64,000 bases of DNA from Anagrus nilaparvatae. Its lineage: Eukaryota; Arthropoda; Insecta; Hymenoptera; Mymaridae. Positions 11,640 through 20,149 of this stretch are shown here, piece by piece (the first letter of the stretch is position 1; every line of letters starts with the position of its first letter). The notes under the pieces were generated by a model. It ran no database searches, was not told the origin of the DNA, and saw only the letters and a list, made by a program, of their open reading frames with translations. The stretch is taken from positions 2,790,001-2,854,000 of the forward strand of contig JAKSXM010000107.1 in assembly GCA_022575985.1 (NCBI GenBank), read 5' to 3'. The translations under genes and the position numbers were made by a program.

Positions 11640-12706
11640 TTAAATGCAAATTATTGATTGAATGTATAAGATAAGTATGAAAGGTACCAAATTCTCAGGC
11701 CTTACCTTGTTAAAATATATGATAAGGTAAAGTTTAATGTAAAAAAAAAGAACACAAATTATTTTGAACAATTTTGTTTATTTTAATCATTTTTAAATAA
11801 ATTATTTTTCATAATCGAGCTTTTGCTACTGATAGATTATGTAAAAATTTTAATCGAATTTCATGCAAAAAAAAAATTTTTTTTTATATAAAATAGCTCA
11901 TGATAATTTATAAAGTATTTTTAAATATACTAATCAAATTTTTTTTTAAATCTTTTAATAAACATTCATTTTCTTGTAATTTTTTATATAAAATAGCTTA
12001 TGATGATTTATAAAGCATTTTCTAAATATACTTTAATTTTTTTTTTTTTTTTAAATAAACTGTCATATAAAATATAAAGTTTTAATTATAAATCATATAT
12101 ATAAAATTTGTATTTATTTTATTTTTGTACTATTAGTTTTTAGTTTAAAAATTTTCATATTTTTAACTATCGTAAAACTTTTTTTTTAAACTTTTGAGTA
12201 TTTATAAAATACTATTTTTTTCTAAATTTCTTAATACACTACAGGAACACATTTTTCAGAAAAATTTTTAACATACATATATACACATACACACACACAT
12301 ATATTTTTTCATTTTTAAATTTTTTAAATTTAAACAATTATGCAAACAAGCGTAAATGCTATTTTGAATTTGCATAATTGTTTAAAAAAAAAAAAAGTTT
12401 TTTCACATAAAACTCTTTTATAAACAGAAAAAACAAATATATATTTTTACAAAAAATATATATTTAATCACACACTTATTTAATAAGTAAATAATAATTT
12501 TTAAATATTATTTTATACTTTTTTTAAATAACGTTTAGATCATAATTAAATGATTTTTTACATTTTTATCAAACTTATAAAAACACTTTTTTAATTTTTA
12601 AACATTTAGAACATAATTAAATAATTATCACATTTTTAAAAAATATTTTTAATATTTTAAAAACACTTTTTTTTTTTTAAATTTTTAATCATAGAAAATA
12701 ATAACT
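11640..12706. other. AT-rich 3' flank inside the Polinton-like element
   Basis: Very AT-rich DNA with long A and T runs, between the left terminal repeat and the minus-strand gene. No coding frame. It probably includes that gene's 3' untranslated region and polyadenylation signals, which I cannot pinpoint. Confidence 0.5.
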
Positions 12707-14477
12707 TTAGTATTTTGAATCATAAATTTTTTGATTCACATACTTGTTAATGAAGCTTATGGCTTTTCTAATATCATTAAATCGAAGAATTTCCGGTATT
12801 TCATGAACTATACCGCCTTGTAATATATTTCTTATTTTACTATCATCTAAATAATTGAGACAGTAAGTACAATTTACAAAATTTTGGTATCTTAACGTTG
12901 AAATGTTGCACACCGTGCATCTTTTATCTCCAATATTCGATGTTAATGCAGCATCGTGTTGATAAAACAGATTACTTTCATCTATATTTTTAAAAATAGC
13001 GCAATTAACACATATCCATGTTGGTGAATTCGACAAATCATGAGCATAGATCCCGCGAATACATTGAATTTGATGAGCATAATTGGCTGTACATCTAATA
13101 TCATTTGGACCTCTAACCCTTGAAAATGTTGCCAGTAAATGAATTCTTGTCTTTACCATGTATTTCTCCATTATCTTCCCACATGACAAACCTTTCAAAT
13201 TTATCTTCTCTATATTCTTTAACTGGTACATGTCTAAAAAAAGAAAAAAATGATCAATAATAATAATTAATTGTATTTAAATAATTAAAAAAAATAAAAA
13301 ATAAAAAAAAAAAAAAAAAAAAATGATTGTACCTCATATTTAAATTATATCGATTGTTAACCCTAGCAACTGCAGCTATTGCAGCTCGAGGTGGTGGTGA
13401 ACGAGCTCGTTGCTGTTGACGTTGTTGATCAGCAACAAGTACAGGTTGTTGACGAGGAACAGCTGGTGATGTTAATAGTACTGACTGTTGGCGAGGAACA
13501 GCTGGTGATGGTAATAGTACAGGTACTCGTTGTTGTTTTTGTCGAGTTGCAGTTGAAGATGGTTTTGTTGTAAATTGAGAAGGTCTCGCTGCTACTCGAG
13601 GTGATTGAATCACAGCTGTAGTTAATGATACTGTAGATGGAACTAGACTTGCTGCTGCTACTTGAAATGTCTGAGTTGCTGCTGATGCCAATGATACTAC
13701 AGGTTTCGACGGTTGATCTCTATTTAATTTAGCTGCTTCAGGCAATGCTGCAGTGTTATTTGAAGCAGTAGCTACTTGATCTTTATAAAATTCTCTATTA
13801 GAAAAAAAAAAAAATTTACTTTTTAAAAAAAAAAAAGATACTTATTAAAATGATAATAATAATAATAATTATACCTTTGTGATGACTGAGATGAAGTGGA
13901 AACAGGTATCGTTACTTCCTGAGATGTCTGGAGTGTAAATGAAGATGGTTTTATTGCAGCTGCAACTGGTCTCGATACTACTTTTGAAGAAGATGCAGTG
14001 GAAACTGGTATCGATACTTCTTGAGATGACTGAATCGAAGGTGGAGATGGCATTGTTGCAGCTGCAACTGGTCTCGATACTACTTTTGAAGAAGATGCAG
14101 TGGAAACTGGTATCGATACTTCTTGAGATGACTGAATCGAAGGTGGAGATGGCATTGTTGCAGCTGCAATTGGTTTCACTAATACTTTTGAAGAAGATGC
14201 AGTGGAAACTAATATCGATACTTCTTGAGATGACTGAATCGAAGGTGGAGATGTTTGATCTTCTTCATTTTAATAAATATTTTTTTATTATCTGAAGGTT
14301 CAGTAGATGATTTTGATTCTTTATTTTTTCTTTTTTTTCCACTCCTCCCGCTGCAGTCAGTCGACTCACTATTTAAGATTTTTTTTTTTTATATAAAATT
14401 ATTTGAAAAACCTTTTAAAAATAATAATAATACCTTTTTACATCATCCAATGAATATTCTCTGCTTCTCAACTTCAT
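12707..14477 (-). CDS. Spliced gene: Ser/Ala/Pro-rich repeats and Cys-rich C-terminus, unknown function
   Basis: I do not recognise this gene. A likely start at 14477 reads MKLRSREYSLDDVK and runs into a donor at about 14433. A long exon (about 14260-13876) encodes three near-identical 29-residue repeats with the phrase SSQEVSIPVSTASSSKVV. After an intron, 13798-13334 encodes a Pro/Gln-rich tract (SPAVPRQQ repeated). The last exon, 13235-12707, encodes a Cys-rich region with four CxxC-like pairs (CVNC, CTVC, CTYC and a lone C near the start), perhaps zinc-binding. Introns have GT/AG ends. Two joins do not keep frame: exon 1 to exon 2, and exon 3 to exon 4, where the standard acceptor enters a different frame from the Cys-rich ORF. 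The exact model is therefore uncertain and the gene may be broken. The low-complexity region could be a linker or tail of a structural protein; that is speculation. Confidence 0.45.
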
Positions 14478-14841
14478 GATTTACAATCTTAACAGAAAAA
14501 TTATTTTAAAAAAAATTTTTAGGTTAGAATAAAAAAATTATTTTACTTGAGTTTAATTAAGATTATTTTTTTTCTTACTTGAATCGTACTTTAGCTAATA
14601 AATTTTTTCTTTTTTCTCTAAATTAATAAATTTAACCAAAATCATTTAATTAAAGAAATTAAATTTTTTTTATATTTTAACACACAAAAAAATTTTTCAA
14701 CTTATTCACACGCCGGCGAGGAAGAGAAAGAGTGTTCGCGGTTTTTTAAATGCGCAGTTAGTTTAGAGCGTTACCATTAGGGTCGATTTACAAGATCGAA
14801 TTGAATATTATTGGCGAATATTTACACGTGAAAAATAAAAG

Positions 14842-14878
14842 TAACGGTTTTACAAGTTACAACTTGCAAAACCGTTTT
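14842..14878. promoter_or_regulatory. Hairpin with AACGGTTTT core
   Basis: AACGGTTTTACAAGTT is followed after two to three bases by AACTTGCAAAACCGTT, a 16-base stem with one mismatch. The same AACGGTTTT core forms the loop-proximal stem of the larger hairpin at 16061-16160. AACGG is also the Myb recognition core. Function is inference. Confidence 0.6.
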
Positions 14879-16060
14879 TCTACTGTGTGAGAGTAGGGGA
14901 CGTAGTTCCTAATGCATCGAATTGAAATATTTATTAACTGATACATTTTTTTTTAATTTCAATTAAAATTCATTATCAGTTTAAAAATTTTTTTTTGTAT
15001 TTTTTATGTTTTTCAAGGTATGAATATCTAAAATTTTCAATGATAATGCTACTATTGAAAAAAAAAAAAAAAAAAATTACATGTTATTCTTATGAGATTT
15101 TTTTATATTTATGCATACAGTTGGTAAATTTCGAGTTTAATATTTAAATATCTCTTGATTAAATCTATCAAATTTGCTCATACTTTGAAGACCTTTTTTT
15201 TTTTATCAAAACACGTTTATTTAAAAAAAAGTTTTTTAAATTGTAAACTTTGGTTAATAATCCTTTTATTATTATCAAAGTTTTCATAGATTCATATATA
15301 TGGATAGTTAAGTAAAAAAAAATTATTTTAATTTATGATAAACATTAGCTTTACACTATTATTATCATAAAGTTAAAAAATTTATTTAAATTTATATTTA
15401 TGATACCTTTATTTTTTTTTATTTTATCTTTATCTAATATGGAAAATTTGCGATTTGTTATCAAAAAATTATTAACTACCGGAAATATCTAAAAAATTTT
15501 AATAACACTATAAATTAAAAAAAATTTACATGTTATTCTTATAGGATTTATTTAAATGCAGGCATTTGGTATATTTTAAGTATAATATTATAATAGCTCT
15601 TAATTGAAGCTATCAAATTTGTCCATATTTTGAATAACTTATTTTTTCATCAAAACACGTTACGCATTCAATTAAAAAAATTTTTAATTGAGAATTTTCG
15701 TGGATAAACCTTTTGCTATCAAAATTTTAAGTTTTCAGCAATTCATATATGTGTATTTAAGTAAATAAATAAAATATTACATTTACTTATCTGGGTCTTA
15801 TGAAATGTATTTAAAAAAATATTTTATTTATTTGAATTTAAAATATTTTATACATATATTATATATATATGATGTGTGAAAATTATTTGATGTAATTTTC
15901 AGATTTTCTTATGAATAATTAAAATAATTAGATAATATGTAAAAAAAAAAATTATATTTAAAATTTTCGGATTATAAATAAACTAGTGCTACAGAGGAGA
16001 AATATTTTTTTATAAAAAATTGTTACTGCGTATAAAGAGTGTGTTTCAAAAATTATTCCA

Positions 16061-16160
16061 GAACATTCTCCCGCGCAACAGAAAAATAAAAATAAGTAAC
16101 GGTTTTTTTAGTTTAAACTTGTAAAACCGTTATTTTTTCTGTTGCGCGGGAGAACGTTCT
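16061..16160. promoter_or_regulatory. 100-bp hairpin with two nested stems
   Basis: The outer arms are GAACATTCTCCCGCGCAACA (16061-16080) and its complement ending at 16160, with one mismatch. The inner arms are TAACGGTTTT and AAAACCGTTA. It is far more GC-rich than the spacer around it and lies about 130 bp upstream of a TATA box. Candidate origin, terminator or enhancer. Confidence 0.65.
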
Positions 16161-16288
16161 CGAGCATGACTCATCATATAGAAAATAGGGAAGGGCTAAG
16201 ATTGGCGACTGCGCAGTCGGTATAGAGTAAGAGTGGGGTTGCGCTTTAACTATTACGCATGTGTACAGTAGAGGGGGGTCATCTGAGG

Positions 16289-16323
16289 GTATAAAAGAGA
16301 GGACGGAACCACATATTGATCAG
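16289..16323 (+). promoter_or_regulatory. TATA box and initiator of the Pro-rich repeat gene
   Basis: TATAAAAG at 16290-16297 is followed about 30 bp on by TCAGAT at 16320-16325, an initiator-like word, which puts the start site near 16322. Upstream lie GACTGCGCAGTC (16207-16218) and GGGGTTGCGC (16235-16244). The predicted leader contains a tandem duplication of about 78 bp (16415-16571) with the phrase GAACTGCAGTTAAGG. Confidence 0.65.
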
Positions 16324-17255
16324 ATTTTCGCTCGCTTTTGGCTGTTCTAAATCATCCTCAAGCAAAGAAAAAAAACACCAAGCTCTCTAGTTGTGCTGAA
16401 TCACTCTCGAGGTTTTGAACTGCAGTTAAGGTTGTGTTCTATTCATCCATCTCTTGAAAAAGACGTAACATCCAACACTTGGAGATTTTTTTTGAACTGC
16501 AGTTAAGGTTGTGTTCTATTCAATCAACTCTTGAAGAAGACGTGACATCCAACACTTGGAGATTTTTTTTCGTTGTCACTGCTGTTTTTTGAAGAAATTA
16601 GATTTACAGTGAGTATAATTTGTTTTCAAAAAAATTTTTATATTTAATTTAATTTAAAATTTTTTTTTTTTTATATATTAAAGTGGTTAGAAAAATTATT
16701 TTATTTGATCGTGAAGTGCGAAACCCGAGTAGACGGCAGTTAAAATTGTATAAAGCACTACAAGGATTAAATTTAAATAATATACCTTTAATACCTATTC
16801 AAAATCTTCCTCCACAACCTTTAGTCCACCATAATCCCGAACCTATTCAAAATCTTCCTCCACAACCTTTAGTCCACCATAATCCCGAACCTATTCAAAA
16901 TCTTCCTCCACAACCTTTAGTCCACCATAATCCCGATCCTATTGAAAATTCTCCTCCTCCGCAACCTGCTGTCCATCAAAATCTCATAACCTTATCTCCT
17001 GATGAACCAAAAACTCCTTCCAATTCTCCATGTGAACCTTTTGAAAACACTCATCCAGTATATTTTAAAAAACCAACTCCCATCAAACCCAAAACTCCTT
17101 CTATTAAAATTAGATGTTTTTTACACTTTGAATTGTCGCCTAATAAATCTTGTATAAAATGTAGAGATCAATTTAATAATTTTGTTAAATATAATGGCCG
17201 TCTTTTAGCAGTTAATAGTAGGAAATATAAAGCTAAAAAAAGACTTTCATTTTAA
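16320..17255 (+). CDS. Pro-rich repeat protein, 190 aa, start codon split by an intron
   Basis: Unknown function. The leader (16322-16608) has no ATG. A donor at 16609 (GTGAGT) and an acceptor ending at 16683 join an exon ending in A to one starting TGGTTAGA, which creates ATG and gives MVRKIILFDREVRNPSRR. The protein has a basic N-terminus, three tandem 17-residue repeats containing IQNLPPQPLVHHNPEP (51 bp each, nearly identical DNA), a Pro-rich middle, and a C-terminal part with CFLHFE and CIKC that could bind zinc, ending in a basic tail. Without the splice the frame would need a GTG start, so I prefer the spliced model. It is the first plus-strand gene of the element and has its own TATA promoter. 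A structural or DNA-binding accessory role is guesswork. Confidence 0.6.
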
Positions 17256-17394
17256 TTAAAAAAAAAAAGGCTTCTATGATGAAAATTTTTAAATTATTTA
17301 TTAATAATAATATTAAAATAAACTGAGAAGTCACAAAAAAAAAATTAATTAATTAATTAATCAATAGTTACACACATGAAAGTAACATATTTAT

Positions 17395-17535
17395 TTTACC
17401 ATCTGTCGGTAACTTATCATCTATCAATAATTTTTCATATATCGGTAACTTATCATCTATCAATAATTTGTCATATATCGGTAATTTATCATATCGGTAA
17501 CTTATCATTTATAAATTGTCAGCGGTCGGTAAAAT
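17395..17535 (+). repeat. Short tandem repeats (ATCGGTAACTTATCATCTAT)
   Basis: Three to four imperfect units of about 36 bp with the words 'atcggtaacttatcat' and 'ctatcaataattt' lie just upstream of the OB-fold gene. Their position makes a promoter or enhancer role possible; no TATA box is evident. Confidence 0.6.
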
Positions 17536-17585
17536 AGATTTCTTTAAATTTTTTAACTTTTTTAGTGGTACAATCACTTTTCATC

Positions 17586-18220
17586 ATGGCGTTGAGAGAA
17601 GTTTTTAATGTAATGGGAAATCAAATTAAAGATTTTAGTTGTGTAGATCCTGATATACTTACATTAAGACTTCTTATAAAGCATGATAAAAAACACGCAA
17701 TTAATTATAGGGACGATTATTGCTTAAATCAACTTCATGTACGTACTGTTGACTGCGGTAAAGAATTATATGATCTTTTAAAAAGCAATCAAGACGTATA
17801 TGATGTTGGTATTGAAGATCCGCAAATCGTAATGACTCGAATAGTAAATAGTATTGATAAGGTATAATAATATATATAATATATATATATATATATTAAT
17901 GTTTTCTTTTTTTTTTTTTGTTGCAGATGGATCAATTAAATGCTGTTGGTCGTATGCGACATGAACCAGCTAGGCCGATAAACCAAATGGAACTTGGCAA
18001 GTCGTATAAAATTACGCAACTCAGAAAAGTTAACACACGATTTGGTGCTGGGGTAGTTGTCAACATACAAAGTTTTGGAGATGCGTTTCTACCGACAAGA
18101 GTAGCTCATGTAATAAAGTCTGACGATACTCTATACAACAGTCTTGTTGAACGAATCACTCAAGGTCAACTTAACATGACATATTTCGGTGGACAGTTCA
18201 ACGCTATCGAATTTACATAA
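17586..18220 (+). CDS. Small two-exon protein, probable OB-fold ssDNA-binding protein
   Basis: Exon 1 is 17586-17861 (92 codons) and exon 2 is 17927-18220 (98 codons with stop). The intron 17862-17926 has GTATAA and TTGCAG ends and keeps frame. The start MALREVFNVMG is the first ATG after a possible acceptor at 17564. The second exon contains LGKSYKITQLRKVNTRFGAG, then VVVNIQSFGDAFLPTRVAHV and ends MTYFGGQFNAIEFT. This is the strand-rich pattern of an OB fold in which a 'K.T.FG..VVV.I....FLP.R' core precedes short strands, as in small ssDNA-binding proteins. The N-terminal 92 residues are unrecognised and contain two Cys. Next to a protein-primed polymerase, coating of displaced single strands is a natural role. 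The OB assignment is pattern-based. No frameshift or stop is seen, so this gene appears intact. Confidence 0.6.
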
Positions 18221-18239
18221 AAAATTTTTTAATTAAACT

Positions 18240-18500
18240 TTTAATTTAAATTGTTTTGATAATATTGAAAAAATAATGTATAAATGTATATGTATAAATA
18301 CTTTTTTTCTTTTAATATATAAACTTTTAGTTTAAATTTAAAATGATGTTTTTTTATTTACCGAATATAATCCTAAATCCTTTATCATAACCTCAAGACA
18401 TATATTTACATAACCTTATAACTTTTTAATAACTTAATATATATTTTTTTTTTAAACTTATAACTATATTCTTTAAAATAATTAATTTCATTATCCACTT
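18240..18500. other. AT-rich 3' flank of the OB-fold gene
   Basis: Noncoding AT-rich DNA. AATATATAAA-type words could serve as polyadenylation signals, but none is decisive. Confidence 0.4.
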
Positions 18501-18504
18501 TTAT

Positions 18505-19290
18505 ATTCTTAGCGCAATTTTTATATAGTTAGCGCAATTTTTATACAGTTAGCGCCATTTTTTATATACTTAGCGCCACTTTTTATACAGTTAGCGCAAT
18601 TTTTTATATACTTAGCGCCACTTTTTATATACTTAGCGCCGATTTTAGTATAGTTAGCGCCACTTTTTACATAGTTAGCGCCGATTTTATATAGTTAGCG
18701 CCACTTTTTACATAGTTAGCGACGATTTTATATAGTTAGCGCCACTTTTTACATAGTTAGCGACGATTTTATATAGTTAGCGCCACTTTTTACATAGTTA
18801 GCGCCGATTTTATATAGTTAGCGCCACTTTTTATATAGTTAGCGCCACTTTTTACATAGTTAGCGCCGATTTTATATAGTTAGCGCCACTTTTTACATAG
18901 TTAGCGCCACTTTTTATATAGTTAGCGCCACTTTTTACATAGTTAGCGCCACTTTTTACTTAAACTGCGCGGATTTTGTCTAAACTGAGCGGATTTTCTT
19001 GTAAACTGAGCGGATTTCATATAAACTGAGCGAATTTGACTAAAACTGAGCGGATTTTACTTAAACTGCGCGGATTTCATATAAACTGAGAGAATTTGAC
19101 TAAAACTGAGCGGATTTTACTTAAACTGCGCGGATTTCATATAAACTGAGCGAATTTGACTAAAACTAAGCGGATTTTACTTAAACTGCGCGGATTTCAT
19201 ATAAACTGCGCGGATTTTACTTAAACTGCGCGGATTTTCATATAAACTGCGCCGAACAGCGCCACTTTTTACTTTAACTGCGCCGAACTT
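18505..19290 (+). repeat. Tandem array of 20-23 bp units with GCGC cores
   Basis: Two related unit types occur head to tail. The first half holds about two dozen copies built on TTAGCGCCACTTTTTACATA or TTAGCGCCGATTTTATATAG. The second half holds about fifteen copies built on TAAACTGCGCGGATTT or TAAACTGAGCGAATTTGAC. Both have a GCG(C/G)-type core in an otherwise AT-rich unit. The array ends about 20 bp before the TATA box of the 163-residue gene. The core AACTGCGC also appears singly near the element's promoters. Iterons of an origin or an enhancer are the obvious guesses. It can also be a simple satellite expansion. Confidence 0.85.
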
Positions 19291-19310
19291 GTAGCGACAT
19301 CTGTAATTTT

Positions 19311-19345
19311 TATAAAGGAGGAGGAATTTATATGAAAAAATAATC
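19311..19345 (+). promoter_or_regulatory. TATA box of the 163-residue gene
   Basis: TATAAAGG at 19311-19318, about 100 bp upstream of the ATG and directly after the tandem array, gives an expected start site near 19341. Confidence 0.5.
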
Positions 19346-19413
19346 AATCTGTATTTATCTGTTGACAAGTTCGTTTCTTGTGAAAAAAAAAGAATTTTGA
19401 GGTTATTTTCAAG

Positions 19414-19905
19414 ATGTCTATTCATATATATTATCCACCAGGTCAAAAAGTTTATGTTGAAATACAAGATAGTAAGTACTTTGGAAGAGAAGAATTTTGC
19501 GATAAATGTATAAAAAAAGAAGATATTTCATTAACAGAAAAGTCAAGATTTTGTCCATTTGACTATGTACCATATTTATGTCAAAGTGTAACTGTACGTT
19601 TCTATACAGACGATAAAAATACTTTACAATATGATGAAGACTATTATAGTTTTAAATTGGGTCGTGGCTATGAAGGTTTTAAAAGAGAAGTACATATTTA
19701 TGCTGAAAGATGGACCTCAAGAAAAGGAGATTTTGAGAAAAATATTTCTTGCAGTAATCGTACAAAATTTTTTGTTAAAACTTCTGAAGAATCTAATGAT
19801 GAAAATGCTTATGACGAAGAAAGTTTTAAACGGTGTTCAAGAGAAATAAAATATCATGAGTTTGATATAGTTATATGCAGAGATATAGAAAAAAAACAAT
19901 GTTGA
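19414..19905 (+). CDS. 163-residue acidic/Cys-containing protein, unknown function
   Basis: I do not recognise it. A single exon begins MSIHIYYPPGQKVYVEIQ at the first ATG after the TATA box and ends IEKKQC. It has eight Cys including a CDKC pair, an aromatic-rich middle (YDEDYYSFKLGRGYEGF) and an acidic stretch (EESNDENAYDEESF). There is no signal peptide or membrane segment. The frame is uninterrupted and its base composition matches the neighbouring element genes. The overlapping ORF in another frame (19631-19849) is a shadow. It lies tail to tail with the polymerase gene, 245 bp away. Confidence 0.65.
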   Translation: MSIHIYYPPGQKVYVEIQDSKYFGREEFCDKCIKKEDISLTEKSRFCPFDYVPYLCQSVTVRFYTDDKNTLQYDEDYYSFKLGRGYEGFKREVHIYAERWTSRKGDFEKNISCSNRTKFFVKTSEESNDENAYDEESFKRCSREIKYHEFDIVICRDIEKKQC

Positions 19906-20149
19906 TTTTAAATAAATATGTAGTTACTTTAAATAAAAAAAATTTTTTTCTATAAACATATTTCAATAATTTTATTATTATTATTATTATTAAATTAACC
20001 TTCCTTTATATATAATTTTTTTATGAATATAATAGGAAATAGGTTAGAATAAGGTAAAATAAAAATAAGTCAGTTAGGTTAAATAGAAATTTTTTCATTT
20101 ATTAAAAAATATACATAGAAAATTATTTACAAATATATATACAATTTTT

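Larger units (their letters stand above)
14480..16288. other. Divergent intergenic region between minus- and plus-strand gene blocks
   Basis: A noncoding 1.8-kb spacer separating genes that point away from each other. It holds two hairpins sharing AACGGTTTT (14842-14878 and 16061-16160), GCGC-containing motifs at 14751-14760 and 16207-16218, and long AT-rich DNA between. Location and symmetry suggest promoters for both directions and possibly a replication control site (inference). Confidence 0.5.

Noticed and set aside
13379..14295. Plus-strand ORFs at 13379-13573 and 13939-14295
   Set aside because: Antisense shadows of the repeat-coding exons on the minus strand; the splice sites support the minus strand.
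18505..19290. CRISPR-like array
   Set aside because: Units are contiguous 20-23 bp repeats without spacers, in a eukaryotic context.
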